A DNA stretch of 64,000 nt from Mytilus galloprovincialis (lineage: Eukaryota; Mollusca; Bivalvia; Mytilida; Mytilidae): positions 64,695,261-64,759,260 of the forward strand of contig NC_134845.1 of NCBI RefSeq assembly GCF_965363235.1, in the 5' to 3' direction. This document shows, piece after piece, positions 1-11,999 of the stretch. Made by a program: the position numbers and the translations under genes. The notes under the pieces are model-generated. The model did no database searches. It was not told where the DNA came from and saw nothing but the letters and a program-made list of their open reading frames with translations. Each line of letters begins with the position of its first letter. The first letter of the stretch is position 1.

Positions 1-200
1 CATCTGCATACATAAGTAAATACAGGTTCAACATTTTTAACTCATAAGGTTGACATCCTTGACTAATAAGCTCTATTTCCATGTCATTTACGTACAATGA
101 ATATAAAAATGGGGATAATGATTCCCCCTGCATTAAACCAACATTACTATTAAAAAAATTTGAGAAGCTACCATCAAATTTTACACAACATTTATAAGTT
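1..200 (-). pseudogene. Continuation of the LINE reverse transcriptase after a frame break
   Basis: Read on the minus strand in the frame next to that of the main ORF, this segment continues the RT palm: a G-L-M-Q-G-E-S-L-S-P-F-L-F stretch (RT motif 4, usually V-x-Q-G-x-x-L-S-P), a L-Y-V-N-D-M segment, and M-Y-A-D at the window edge, the first residues of the catalytic Y-A-D-D box. A single base gained or lost near 190-200 separates it from the upstream frame. The element continues beyond base 1. Confidence 0.8.
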
Positions 201-2754
201 TTGAATAGATAGATTTTAATACATTTAATAGTTTACCAGTAACACCTAATCTGATAAGTCGTAACCATAACTTCATATGTGTGACACTGTCAAACGCCGT
301 TTTATAGTCAACAAAACAACAATAAAATCTTTTACCAGATCTCAGAGATTTTGAAATTAAAGAATTGAGAGCGAAGATGGCGTCAGTAGTACCATAACCG
401 GGTCGGAAGCCAAACTGGGCATCTGTTAGTACATCATGGTTTCTACTCCATTTAGTAAGTCGAGCGTTGATGAGAGTTGTAAACAGCTTTCCAATATGGG
501 ACACAAGAGATATTCCACGAAAGTTTCCAGGCTGATTAAAGTCACCTTTTTTGAATACAGGGATAATAATACTTTTTACCCACAATTCAGGGAAGTCACC
601 ATTTGTAAGAATACAGTTAAATATTTTACACAACACAGGTTTAATGAAATTTTTACTCATAATAATGTACTCGTTCATCATATTATCGTATCCTGTAGAT
701 TTGTCTCGTTTTAACTTTTTAATACCATCATCAAGTTCTTTTTCCGTAAATGGAGAATCAAGCTCATCGAACACAGTACCTGTATTTTCGCCTGGTAAAT
801 CTTGCGGATGTATATCTGGGTTTGATGTTAATTTCTTAAAATGTTCTTCAAACTGCTCTAAAGTTATATTCGGATGTACAACTTTTTTACGTTTCTTAAA
901 TTTCCTATAGAATTGCTTCGGATTAGTCCTTTTTAACGAAGCCATCATGTTACCTCTTTGATTCTTATATTGTCTTTTCAGTTTATTTTCAAGCCACTTA
1001 TATTTCTGTTTTGCTAAATTAAGACTGAGTCTATTTTCATTGGACCTGTACTTATTAAAAGTTCCTAGTGCCTGTTGGTAAGCATTATATAAGTTTTTAC
1101 ATTCATCTGTAAACCAGGGTTTATCCGTTGTAGTTTTAAATTGTTTATAATCATCAGTACATATATCACAGTATTTTTTATGTCTAATTTCTGACTTTGT
1201 AAACTGTTCAAAAATATCAGACAAAAGTTTATTTAATTCATCCACGCAGATATTGGTGTCACTATTTTCATCTATATTGGTCAACATATCCTCAAACTGC
1301 TGGGCGTTAGCCAACAAACTCTCTCTGACGTCATCTTCGCACTCGTTTCTCCATTTAAAAGTATTATAAACATGTTTACTACATGAGCATTGATCTTTGA
1401 TCAAGTTTACAGTATTGTCCCTAAGGTAAAATTGAACTGACAATGGAGCGTGACATGAAAAACTAGTAAACATTCCTACGTGAAAACTCTTTACCATCTT
1501 AAACATATTCTCATATAATAATAAATAGTCAATTACACTACAACCATTTTTATTATTAAAAGTTATTTTACCACTATCTTCGCCAAAACGTCCGTTACAG
1601 ATGCGTAACCCGGAGGATTTACATAATTGTAAAATTCTTTGTCCGAAACTGTTGGGCGCTTTTGTATCCTCGGAATGTCTCTGTACAAAATCTTGCCTAT
1701 CATTTTCATAATCAATAAATGAGATATTGTCTAGTAATAATGGATCTAAGAAATCGTTCAATAAATAGTCCGGTTTCAAACCAACACGACCATTTAGGTC
1801 TCCTAAAACAGCTACTGTACCAATATTATAAAGAGATTCTATTTGTTCTTGCAAAATGTCAAATACATCACAGTTATATTTACGATAAAACACATTTTTA
1901 ACAGGAGGCATATATATAGAGCATATGTATAAATCTAAATTATCAAGTGTTATACTTTTATCAATTTTAAACCAAATCATACAATCCACACAACATTTCA
2001 CAATTTCAATAAATGGGCTAATCCATTTTTTATAAAACACTACTATTCCACCCCCGTTACATTTCTCTCTGTATAAACATTTTTTGTCGTAACCTTTTAG
2101 ATCAAATTCTCCAGGGAATTTGACCCAGCACTCATTGAAACACAGAATATCGTATTTCTTTATAATTTTCAAAAAATTTCCATCTTTTAGCTTTCGTATT
2201 ATTCCTTTCGAAATATTCCAAGAACACACATTTAAACACTCATGATTTCCCGTTTTAATATTACATTTGTTTTGTTTGACATCACACTCCGCTGGTCCCC
2301 ACTCCTTCCACAATTGACCGTTAACAAATAACTTATCGCCGAAAATATATGCCTTCTTATGATTTTTCCGCTGTTGTTTCATTATTGGAATAAGCTTTTT
2401 ACGTTTTTCAAGTACAACCTTTGGATAATGGGGGCTTATACCAAAATGTGTGTCCTTTTGGCGATTCGATACACTGCGGACATACTCCCTGTCGGACATA
2501 TCGCAGAATTTAGCCACGATTGGTCTAGGCTTTGACGCGTTAGTGTTGGGTTTTCCTAATCGGTATGCCTTTTCAATTTTAATTTTGTGCCTAGCATTTT
2601 CAATGTTGAGAAATTGTTCACCAAAATTAAGCACTGTGTCGATACAGTTTTCACTCTCTTGTACCGCGTCACTCTTCTTATCCACTGTTCCCGTTGTACC
2701 CCCCCTTATTTTCATCATTTGTTTCAACATTGTCATATTTTTCTTCCAGCGCAA
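181..2754 (-). pseudogene. LINE ORF1 C-terminal region fused in frame to endonuclease and reverse transcriptase
   Basis: Open for 857 codons, but the first codon is not ATG: the open frame simply begins at the upstream frame break. Residues ~30-160 resemble the RRM and C-terminal part of LINE ORF1 proteins (A-Y-R-L-G-K, then R-P-I-V-A-K-F, then R-K-K-L-I-P). An AP endonuclease follows at ~175-445 (N-V-C-S-W-N-I, N-E-C-W, G-D-L-N-G-R at ~318, S-C-H-A-P near its end), then a linker and the RT from ~670 (K-S-T-G-Y-D, I-I-P-V-F-K-K-G, F-R-G-I-S-L, A-Q-F-G-F-R-P-G-Y-G-T, F-V-D-Y-K-T-A-F-D). It stops at a frame break just before the catalytic Y-A-D-D. No stop codon separates the ORF1-like part from the endonuclease, which is unusual: the two are normally separate ORFs. 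Confidence 0.85.
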
Positions 2755-3424
2755 AGAACAGAAGGTTTTGTTTCAGATTATCTGTTTCTATGTCTATCAG
2801 TTTGTCTCGGACAAATATTGTGTCTGTTTTTGTCGTCTCAATACCATTGTTGATACAATCAACCCTCTTTTTAAGGGCTATGTGTTCATCTTTTATATCT
2901 GATAAAAATTGTGCACTTTCTTCCAACTTGCTTATTCTGTCTTTGCATTGGATCATTTCGTTATCAAGTTTATTGTGTTTTGTGTCCATCTTTTCTAAAC
3001 GTTCTTCAATTTTATCTAGAGTGCTTAGTTTTTTCTCGACTCTTGTCATACGATGGCAGAGCTCTTTGAAATAATTTTCAATTGCGGGTGGTATGGGGGA
3101 TGGCGGCATTGGTGTTGTCATCATCGGCGGAGGGTACGACATGTATTGGGGCATACTTTGAAATCCCATAGGTGTACTTGTCATTTGTGTGTAACTTCCT
3201 TGATTTAGTGAGTTATTCATTGCCATGCTTGTATATTGATCGGAACTTGAGTTGTCTTCACTAAGTGTGTCTGAACGTACCTTGTTTTTGTTGTTGTTTT
3301 CTTTGTTTACGTCCGTACACTGTCTTTTGTTCACTAAACCAGATAGGTCCGATGAGGAAGAATTTTCAGATTTGTGTTTTTGAGCTGTTGATCGCCGTGG
3401 ACGATTTCGCTTTCTCCCGGGCAT
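2678..3424 (-). CDS. LINE ORF1, N-terminal coiled-coil part
   Basis: About 248 codons from the ATG at 3424; the codon just before it is GTG and less likely to be the start. Residues 1-35 are basic (R/K-rich, probable nucleic-acid binding). A Met/Pro-rich linker follows, then a heptad-like Leu/Ile region from ~115 to ~215, a likely coiled coil for trimer formation as in other LINE ORF1 proteins. It ends with N-L-L-F-F, which usually starts the RRM-like domain, and then hits a stop just after the G7 run. The rest of the RRM is in the neighbouring frame, so this protein is probably cut short by a homopolymer indel. Confidence 0.7.
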   Translation of the reverse strand: MPGRKRNRPRRSTAQKHKSENSSSSDLSGLVNKRQCTDVNKENNNKNKVRSDTLSEDNSSSDQYTSMAMNNSLNQGSYTQMTSTPMGFQSMPQYMSYPPPMMTTPMPPSPIPPAIENYFKELCHRMTRVEKKLSTLDKIEERLEKMDTKHNKLDNEMIQCKDRISKLEESAQFLSDIKDEHIALKKRVDCINNGIETTKTDTIFVRDKLIDIETDNLKQNLLFFALEEKYDNVETNDENKGGYNGNSG

Positions 3425-3514
3425 CACTTACACTGTTTTTGTCACAAATTGAGTTAAAGATCAGTTCACACAATTATGTTTGTCACAGATAGAAACCTTA
3501 CCTAAATGTCTATG

Positions 3515-3990
3515 TTATAGAATTTTTAAAAATAATCTGAAATTTGAGAATTATCTCAACATATTTGCCTAACAATTTATTATTTGTATACTGCAAATTT
3601 AGATACGGTAGTCACCGTTTACCAATTGAGACGGGAAGATGGCGAGGCTTGTCACGAAACGACAGATTTGTCATCTATGCAATTCAAGTGAAATCGGTGA
3701 CGAATATCATTATATAATGACTTGTAAATCTTTAGATTTAGAGAGAAAGAAATTTTTAACTGAATATTGCTGTAAAAATCCAAATACATACAAATTTGAT
3801 AGTTTATTTAATTCATCCAATATTATCATTTTAGAAAAATTATGTAAGTTTATAAAAACAGTACAGGTGAAAGTCAGTCCTCCAAGTTAAGTTACGTTTT
3901 GTTTTGTTCACACATGTGCATGCTTATATAATCATATATGTAATTGTAAATATATGTTTTCTCTGTAACTATGACATGTAGTTTTGTGAG
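3515..3990 (+). pseudogene. 5'-truncated LINE: ORF2 C-terminus and 3' tail
   Basis: Plus-strand remnant of the end of a LINE ORF2. One frame gives Y-G-S-H-R-L-P-I-E-T-G-R-W (3603-3640). A neighbouring frame then gives the C-x2-C...E-Y-H-Y...C zinc-knuckle-like tail seen at the end of many LINE ORF2 proteins (3670-3735) and stops at 3890. Stops near 3580-3600 and the frame change show it is dead. Its tail shares GTGAAAGTCAGTCCTCC with the fragment near 35.26 kb, so both come from one family. It abuts the 5' side of the minus-strand LINE. Confidence 0.75.
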
Positions 3991-4034
3991 AATAAAGTTC
4001 ATTCATATGTATTGCTATGAACTAGAAAAAAGTA

Positions 4035-4215
4035 AAATCACAAAAATACTGAACTCAGAGGAAAATCTAATCGGAAAGTCCTTAATCACATGGCAAAATC
4101 AAACGACAAAATACATCAAAAACGAATGGACAAGAACTGTTTTGTTTCGGTCCTCATATAGATGTTCGGTGACCTGTATACATATGAATTTGACATTTAT
4201 GGTTCAATACAACCT
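4035..4215 (+). repeat. Dispersed repeat family C, partial copy
   Basis: Shares the run ACTGAACTC(A/C)GAGGAAA... GGAAAGTCC(T/C)TAATCA... GGCAAAATCAAA with a longer copy at 37.7 kb. Degenerate copies or parts lie at about 15.3, 39.3 and 45.0 kb. Confidence 0.6.
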
Positions 4216-4229
4216 TAAGGTCTACTAGA

Positions 4230-5790
4230 GATAAAAAAAAACCAAAAAAAAACAGAAAAAGCTAGTTAATTGGAATCTAGTTTAAATGTTTTATGATATT
4301 TTTTTATTGTCCTTATTTTCGTCAAATGTAATGTAATTCAGTTTAAGGAGGTTCGTTTTCTATTAAATGAAAGAAGATTGGAGCTTTTGAAAAAAATCAA
4401 TAAAGTAAATTATCTCAAAATCATGAGGCAAGTGAAAAATAATTTAAAAAAAAGGATAATTGAATAATGAATACTGATCAATCTGATAGACTAATGCTTT
4501 GGAATTTATATTTTATGTTTGCAGGAATATGGGATTAACACTTACTAGTATCGGCACTCAGGAGTTACAAGATACATTTACGAGAAAATTTTACAGCCAT
4601 TGTTTGTCAGTTTTCATTGTGTATTGTTACCTAAACAATGTTTACCAACGTAAAACTGTGTTAATTTAGATTGATGGGGAGTTGTTTACTTTGGTTTGGT
4701 GAGAGTTGACCTTTTAATTCTAAAATGTATAATTAGGACGGGAAACGATATATAAAAAGTCATTTAATAATTCACCATTTCAAAATTCAATATATTCAGG
4801 ATAGTAGTTCTTAAAATATACACCAATAACCATCACCAAACATGGGAAGGTCAATTAATGATATATTAGTTTTAGACTTGCACTTAGGTACGTACAATGT
4901 ACTATATATATTAATAAGTACTCATCGACCTCTAGATCTTGATTCTGAGACGTCTAATTTCCGAAAGGAATATTCAACAGGTGGCTAATAGGTTTATACT
5001 GTTACTTGCCCATGTGGAATTATGAGTAGGGTATAACAGGTTTGGTAGGAACCTTATTAATTAGTACTTTCCTCATTTATTGGTATTATGCTCCAAAACT
5101 GGTATCAAATTTCAGTGATAAAATTTTAATTAAGATTTACAGATATTTTCTGGGATAGCGCAAACATAAAGGATCAGGGCGACGTTTTTCCTTAATAAAA
5201 GTTATATCCTAAAAGGAGGATTTTTGGATGCCATTATATCTGTATTCAGTACTCATTGAAACTATTGTTTTAAAGGGAAAATGTTGCAATTTATTTAAAT
5301 ACTTGCGCCCTGACAACTGTCATGATGAAAAACAATTTTTTTTTATCACTACACTTGTTGACCCGAATTTTGGTATGTACCCATTAATGAGGATAATCCC
5401 AACCATGTCTAAAGGTGTTTTTTTTTTTTTTTGCATTTGTAGGTCGTTTACCAATAATGTGTTGCATAGATTAAAAGTTTTGGGTAGGAAGTAACTCGTA
5501 AATAAGTGCATTAAATTCTGAACAGACTGTACATTCAGTAATAAAAGATTGTTTCATCTTTTTTTACTTCAAATTTCTGTCTAATTTTTTGTTACGATTT
5601 CCAGTTCGTTATATTTTTAGCCACATTGTGTTCTTTTCTATGTTTTAGGTTCTTAACTTCTATTTTATTAACCTGATACATTTCATTATTAATCAGTTAG
5701 TTTCTATAAAGTAAAAGGTATATTGGTATTATATTCTTTTGATACCTTATATTTCCATTCAATATTTTATATGTATGTAAATAAAATCAT
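4230..5790. other. A/T-rich stretch without recognised gene
   Basis: Short open frames only, none with recognisable motifs or good splice structure. Homopolymer A/T runs are common. No repeat shared with the rest of the window was seen. Confidence 0.5.
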
Positions 5791-5794
5791 CAAA

Positions 5795-5935
5795 GATACC
5801 AGGATTGACATTTTGTATTTACGCTGGACGCGCGTTTCGTCTACAAAAGACTTACAAGTAACGCTCGAATCAAAAAAGTTAAAAAGGCCCATAAAGTAAA
5901 ACGTTGAAGAGCTGATACACTTTCGTACTTTTTAT
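5795..5935 (+). repeat. Dispersed repeat family E
   Basis: Contains GACGCGCGTTTCGTCTACA, then a block (ACGCTC...AAAAGTTAAAAAGGCC...GTTGAAGAGC) also found at 10.75 kb and, inverted, at 24.65-24.79 kb. No coding capacity was seen; possibly SINE-like. Confidence 0.65.
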
Positions 5936-6069
5936 TTTTTTCTATCGTATTATATATCTTCACGATAAAGATAAACCCAGAAATACCCTCCGAATGTAAA
6001 GGAAAATATAAAAGTACTTTTCCTATTTACAAGCACTGAATCGTCATTGACATGATTGATCATGTAAAA

Positions 6070-6290
6070 GAGGGACTAAATATACCAGAGGGAAAGTCAA
6101 ACTAAACTGACAACGCCATGGCTAAAAATAAAAGGACAAACATACACATATTAGTACGGAAGACAAAACATAGAAAACTAAAGACTAAGCAACACGAACC
6201 TTTCCAATAACTGGGGTGATCTCATGTTTTCCGAAAGGATAAGCAGATCCTGCTCCACCTTTGGCACCCGTCGTGTTGCTTATCTTATTA
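6070..6290 (+). repeat. Dispersed repeat family F
   Basis: Shares blocks (AACTGACAACGCCATGGCTAA, GCAGATCCTG, ACCCGTCGTGTTGCT) with copies at 13.75, 16.19 and, inverted, 26.15 kb. Confidence 0.65.
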
Positions 6291-6406
6291 CAATCGTTTT
6301 TTTCCTAGATATGTTTTGAAAATTACTGGTAAGAAAATAAGTATCAGGTAAAAAAAAAACAGATTTATTTTTGTCCTAAAAAAAATCTAAATTTCCAAAC
6401 AATATA

Positions 6407-6796
6407 CTAAAAATTATACGTACAATGCTGTCCTTCAAATTGCGTCAGTTTTAAAACGCCGTTTGACGGCGTTGTTGGTAGGTTGCAACATCCGGTTATA
6501 TCTACATGACACTCTAACTTCGCTGCATCATAGAAAGAAGCACACAGACCGCTCTCAACAAGTAATCGAGCACATCGGAAAGCAGACGACGTTTTAGTTT
6601 TATTAAACACAGATGAATTTTTAATAAAGCCTGTATTTTTTGCAACAGAATATTTTCCGAACTTAATTTCTGTCAGTCCACATCGAATTTGCATGCCAAA
6701 AGCACATATTAATAAGTGCACATGTAAACGGATCTTGCTACTGAAATATTGAATCTGCATCTTATTGTCAGCGATCATGGAATGAGTTTGAGACAT
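6407..6796 (-). CDS. Small cysteine-rich PAN/apple-like protein, paralogue 1
   Basis: 129 codons from a true ATG at 6796. A hydrophobic stretch (~24-37) ahead of the first conserved Cys could be a signal peptide if translation starts at M1 or M13. The core has conserved Cys at 39, 75, 85, 96, 103, 104 and 125, with R-C-A-R-L-L-V-E-S-G-L-C-A-S-F-Y-D in the middle, a pattern like PAN/apple domains (C...C-x-S-F). It ends C-T-Y-N-F-stop. A clear paralogue lies at 31.36-31.73 kb, sharing the core, the C-terminal five residues and some 3' sequence. Conservation of the frame between diverged copies supports a real coding sequence. It could be a single-exon gene or the last exon of a longer one. Function unknown; probably secreted carbohydrate or protein binding, by inference. 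Confidence 0.6.
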   Translation of the reverse strand: MSQTHSMIADNKMQIQYFSSKIRLHVHLLICAFGMQIRCGLTEIKFGKYSVAKNTGFIKNSSVFNKTKTSSAFRCARLLVESGLCASFYDAAKLECHVDITGCCNLPTTPSNGVLKLTQFEGQHCTYNF

Positions 6797-7209
6797 GAAT
6801 TGAAATGTATTGATTTTCTTTAAAAGGCGTATCTTTCAAATTTGTTTACAAATTAAATTTAATCATATTCTCAAAAATTCCTGTAATTATCAAAACCAAT
6901 TATAGTATTACATATATCACGTAATGAATGAACAGACAGATCGAAGATGAAGCATTAAAGTTTATTGCTACAGCATTCGCATATAAAGACAATATGGATA
7001 GCCGATCTTTTCTTACATAATAATCAATTTTTGAAATGGAAATTATCAAAGGTAATACTCCAAATAACCATTTAAAACATTGGCAAATTGTATAAAAGTA
7101 GATGTAAATACTACTCACTATAAAGTACAAACTTGCCAACGGGATGGTCAATGTCGATAAAGACAGACTTTTCCCTAACACAAACATCAAAGGCTTCAAA
7201 ATACCATCG

Positions 7210-7335
7210 TCAGTGGCGGATCCAGGGAAAAAAGAAGGTAGGGGTGGCTCCAGGGGTTGTAACCACCCTTTTTGACATTGAAGGCTATCGAATGGGGACA
7301 CGTGGCTTGAAACCCCTGTATCCTGGGTAAGAACC
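7210..7335 (+). repeat. Short dispersed repeat (CAGTGGCGGATCCAGGG type)
   Basis: Begins CAGTGGCGGATCCAGGG. The inverted end of a similar repeat lies at 59.53-59.64 kb (CTGGATCCACCACTG). Non-coding. Confidence 0.45.
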
Positions 7336-7494
7336 CATCCCTTTTATAAATTGGCTGTATCTGCCTCTTCATCGTGCATAGGTGAGGAGTGAGGAGAGAA
7401 TCATTCTACCCAAGAACAATTAGAGACTAAAATGCACTACCACTTACCGCCACCAGTGCTGGTTGGCTTGAATGCTTTAATGAGTTGCATCTGC

Positions 7495-7710
7495 TGAAGA
7501 CATAATCACTCAATCAGTTTAATTGAGATCTGGATCTGTCATATCAGTAACTGCTAGTAGTCCTTTGTTAGTTTGTGTATCATTACCATTTTGTTTAGTT
7601 TCTTTTGTTATCCATCCTAATATCGGACACAGACTTCCTTAAACTGACTCAGGAGTCTTAGGCCTTTGTATAAATTTTTGTTTTTCCAGTCTCAATTTTA
7701 TTCAAGACCC
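7495..7710 (+). repeat. Dispersed repeat family A, partial copy
   Basis: Contains CTGCTAGTAGTC...TTTGTTAGTTTGTGTA...CATTTTGTTTAGTTTCTTTTG, as in the full copies at 17.16 and 38.64 kb. It is truncated after the GACATCGGAC-like block. Confidence 0.55.
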
Positions 7711-7714
7711 ACCT

Positions 7715-8446
7715 GTATGAGACGATTTAGACCACCGTTAAGTAAGCTTTTGACTTCACTTTATATAGAATGAATATCACAGATCTGGTTCTTTTCTTTT
7801 AGATATTCACATGCGCATACACAAGTGGCAACAGAATCAGTTTATTTATGATGTAATGGTAGAAATTCTTAATATAAGACTGTGTTTTATTGCAGAATTG
7901 AAAATACACAGATGCCAAGAAAATAATTAACTACGATTTATAAAAATTGATTTAAATTTTAAATATTTAGGAGGTGGGAAATAAATTAAAAACATTAAAA
8001 AGTGTTCAAAAATCACTCAGACCAGAAACATATAGTAAGATATACTGTTCCCAGCTCTAACACATGTCACAGGCAGCATTGACAAAAGTTTTGATTCAGT
8101 CAATGATCAACAATTACAGAATAAGAAAATTATTCATTAGTGGTGCACCGACAATATTGAAAAATTCAATAACAGCAAATAAGGAACGTTTATTTACAGT
8201 GCAACGCCACATTGACAACAAGCAACATTTCATTGACACCCTATAACGAAAATTCGTTCACACGCAATATAAATAAATTGAAGGTGTTTGGAAATGAAAA
8301 ATGGCACAAATAAAATAGGGACACAAGCAGAACATAACAGTGAAGAACTGAGATATCTTTATATGAAGCAGACTTAACTGTATCTGTTGTATCTTTTATC
8401 TCAAGTTCAATGATAGATGCGTTGAATAGAGTCATCAAATTATGCA
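7715..8446. other. Non-coding A/T-rich stretch
   Basis: No supported gene. Short frames lack motifs and flank the TTAA element that starts at 8451. Confidence 0.4.
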
Positions 8447-8450
8447 TTAA

Positions 8451-9049
8451 GGTAGATTCATGGTATACCGCCATCATGGATTGTACAATCGCAGTACAAA
8501 ATCGGTCTAGTTATTTGAGAAAATCTGCAAAATTGGAGACAGATTTGCCATGTCACGGTAAGAATGTTTATTTATATAAAGAAACCTTGGTGATTTATTG
8601 TATTATTCAAAATATTTAAACAAATATTATTTTTTGTTTTTGTTTTTAGAAATCATTTTTTCAAATGAGCACTTTGAGGGAAGATAAGTCTTTAAATAAA
8701 AAAAATATACTGGACTAATAGGGAAATTTTTGATTTTCACTTGTAGCATGAAAACAAGTTCGGTGACACCATTTTTTTCTTTTTGTTTTCTTAAAACATA
8801 TAATAAAACCTATCTTCTCAGAATTTATTTCAAAATTCTATCTCATAGAAAATTTTTTATGCACACAAATGTGTTTTTTCATGAACAATCTAACCAAATT
8901 TAGGCAATTTTCGACGACCCATAGCTTGAAAAATAGCACGTTGACCCATACTTTGTATTATGTTTAAAAAAAAAAAAGCATAGTTAAATCTTCATTTTGG
9001 CAGAATATAAGAAATTTCTGTCTCAAAAACTATATACTTATGATCTACC
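8451..9049 (+). mobile_element. Non-autonomous TIR element, TTAA type, family D copy 1
   Basis: Starts GGTAGATTCATGG after TTAA (8447-8450) and ends ATGATCTACC. The right-hand TTAA has decayed to TAAA. It is alignable over its length to 48.67-49.26 kb, where the TTAA pair is intact, and inverted to ~21.10-21.64 kb. It encodes no transposase. TTAA duplications are known for piggyBac and Kolobok superfamilies; which one applies is not shown. Confidence 0.7.
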
Positions 9050-10740
9050 TAAACATTTCTGGTAAATCACTGCGAATTGATCAGTAGACCAAGGTTACTG
9101 TACCGGTAGGAAGATGATAAAGATCATTTGTAAACTTCAAGATCGTCAAAAGGTGAAAAACGTGGGTTTGGGATTTTTGTTCCTTACGCTGTAAATTGTT
9201 TTTTTGTAATCTCTCTGCATGCCTTTTCCATAGATTAATTAATCAAAAGTACGACTCAGCTTTCCCTCTATTTCTTGGTGTATTATAAAAACTCAACTTA
9301 ATCTTAGGTAAAGAAATCTTTTAATATTCTTTTTTCAAGTTTTATAATTGTCATTTAGTTTATAATGAATTACTATCAATCAATTTAATGCATATGAGAA
9401 TATGTCAGCTTTCTCTATCAAAAAATATTTCTTATTAATTGTTCATCTCAAAAAAGAATTACAATAAACAGACAATTATTTTACAATTTTCTATAAAAAA
9501 AAATTTAAACATTCAATTTGTATTCCTAATTAAGAAATGTTTCGTCGTCGTGACAATTTTAAATTTTAAATAAAGCCATCACAGACATATTCCTCTCCAA
9601 TTATTGGTAATAACTAATTATATTTACTTATCTGCAAATTTTTATGGCCGTTATTGGTACAAGTCATCGGAAATCAAAATTCTGAAAACTCCTAAGAACG
9701 TTAAGCAATTTAATCAATTCTACACTAATTGGTTGGTTCTCTGCTAGTTTAAAATTTAACAACGCAAGAAATGTTTTGGCAGGTATTGATGCAATTGGAA
9801 AGTGTAAATATGCTTGAATTATTTAAAATCGCTTTCGTATACGAGAAATTGATGCATTTTACGTTGAAATAAATACCTGTGCCAGTTTTGGCAAAATGCA
9901 CTCTCTGTAAATTAATTCGGACAAAAACAGCAGATAGACATTTTATTTTTCGATGATCCTGTTTGTAGGACAGCAAGTTTCAATAAATTATTTTAATATC
10001 ATAATAGTAAAACATTAAAGTTGAAAGATTCTCCAAAGACCAAAGAGTCCAAAATAAATCAGTTCATCTTAACAAATCATATCATCCTATATATGAGGTT
10101 TGTAAAACAATTAATTACAGATAATACGCATGTCATTAATCAACCGCTGTTGAGGTAATCATAATCCATTACACATGTGACATCGTTAAGTCTAGGCTAG
10201 CGGCCTATTCATAAGCCTTTTTACAACTACATACACAAACAATACACATCTTGTCGACACTTTATCAAAATATAACTTCAAAATGGTTCCGAGGAGCTCA
10301 ATTACTGTTGATGGTAATGCTTTACATTCACTTTTAGTATTTCTTGTGAAGAGATTGATTGTTGCTTATCGTCCATGATTTTGAACAATTTAGTATAAAT
10401 GCAAATTTTATCGAACAAAATATCTTACTGGTAAATCAATGTTTACTATAGTTGTAAATGAGGAATTATTTTTAAAGAAATACAGGCTTAAGCTTTATAT
10501 CAGAAAAAATATTTATTGGAAATCAGAATATTTTTATTTGCAATCTCAGATCATCCTTGTGAGATGTAATACCACTATTGGTTTTAAAAAAAACTGTGCA
10601 GAATTTATCTTTGTTTCAAATTGAGAAATACTTGGAATTTTAAACTGATCAGTATAATTGAAAAAAATTCACATAATGCTTCATTGCATACCAGAAAATA
10701 ACAACTACTGGAAGTTAACAAATCAAATATTCACTTTTTT
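9050..10740. other. A/T-rich intergenic DNA
   Basis: No exon with credible splice sites or motif was found. Its 9.54-9.77 kb part is loosely repeated at 11.37-11.65 kb (AAACATTA...TTGGTAATAACTAATTAT...GTCATCGGAAATCA), a diverged dispersed repeat that also appears near 35.9 kb. Confidence 0.4.
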
Positions 10741-10747
10741 TCTCTTC

Positions 10748-10890
10748 AGACGCGTGTTTCGTCTACATAAGACTCGTCAATGACGCTCTGATCAATAGTT
10801 AGAAAGCCTAACAAGTATAAGGTTGAAGAGCATTTAGGACCCAAAAGTTATGCCAAATCCGGTTATGGTAATGTACGCATGGGATAAGAA
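10748..10890 (+). repeat. Dispersed repeat family E
   Basis: Contains ACGCGTGTTTCGTCTACATA and the downstream GTTGAAGAGCATT block shared with 5.80 kb. Confidence 0.65.
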
Positions 10891-11789
10891 AGTGACACAG
10901 ATTGTTTTTACTGCAATGAAACGTAGGATAAATTTCCTATAACTTTCAAAATTTCAAATTCAAGGGATTATATTTTTCGGTCTTTTTTCGTATGCAACCA
11001 GATGTGACGTACTGTTAGTTGGTGGTATTACACCTTCACTTTCACAACTATGAGGTTTCGGTCTGTTTTTCCATTAGAAAGTGAAGACACTGTTTTGCTT
11101 CCTGCGTAGGATCGAGGTATACATGTTCAGTGCCTAATATGGTCAGAAAACACAGTTAATATTATTGAATTTCTTTTATGATTCATTACTTTCAATCAAT
11201 TACATGCATTTGAAAATATTTGAGATATGTCAATTTTATCTATTTAAAAAAATTAATTGTTCATATCTAAAAAAAAAAAAAACAAAAAAAAAAAAACAAT
11301 CATAGACAGTTAATTATTTTATAATTTTCTTTATTTCTATTTATTACATATTGTGTTATATTTTAAGAAATACGTCGTTAATAGAAATGTATGATTCATC
11401 ATCGAGACTCATTTAAATAAACCAATCACAGCCATAATTCTCTTCCATTGTTGGTTATAACTAATTATGTTTACTTATTTGCATGTTTTCATTGATGTAG
11501 TTGGTAAAAGTGATCGGAAATCAGAGTTCTGAAAAATCGTTATAACGTTCATCAATTTTCAAAAGTAATTTTACACTAATTGGTTCTTTTTTGTTAGTTA
11601 GAAATTTGTACAACGTAAGGAAAGTACTGGAAACTAGTAATGTACTTGAACAATGTAAATATGCTTGGGCTATTCAGTATACTGGTAATTGATGCTTCTG
11701 ACGTTGGAACTGATATCCGGTACCAGTATTTTTTAGTTTCTGTAAATTTACTTTAAAAAAAGTAAAATAAAAAAAAATTATTCATTTTT

Positions 11790-11985
11790 GTACATAAGTT
11801 AGGCCGTTAGTTTTTTCGAATGAATTGATTTACATGTGTCATTCGGGACTCTTTATAACTGAATATGTGCTATGGGCTTTGATCATTGTTGAATGCCGGA
11901 AGGTGGCCTATAGTTGTTTTTTTCTGTGTCATTTTGGTCTCTTGTGGAGAGTTGTCTCATTGGCAATCATACCACTTTTTCATAA
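11790..11985 (-). repeat. Dispersed repeat family B (GCCAATGAGACAAC), long copy
   Basis: Minus-strand copy with ATTGCCAATGAGACAAC (read from 11978 leftward) and the AGCAAAGCCCATA-like block diverged. It also carries the TAGGCCGTTAG extension shared with 44.53 kb. Confidence 0.65.
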
Positions 11986-11999
11986 TTTATTTTACCTGC

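Larger units (their letters stand above)
1..3424 (-). mobile_element. Non-LTR retrotransposon (LINE), 3' end outside window
   Basis: A LINE read on the minus strand. From its 5' side it has a coiled-coil ORF1 (start codon at 3424), an RRM-like and C-terminal ORF1 region, an AP-type endonuclease and a reverse transcriptase that runs off the window at position 1. Two single-base frame breaks are visible: one in a run of seven G (plus-strand C at 2699-2705) and one near 190-200. If these are ignored the whole protein is open. The 5' untranslated part is not delimited; at about 3515 a different, plus-strand LINE fragment begins. The CR1/L2-like clade is my guess from domain order; the clade would need an RT tree. 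Confidence 0.85.
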
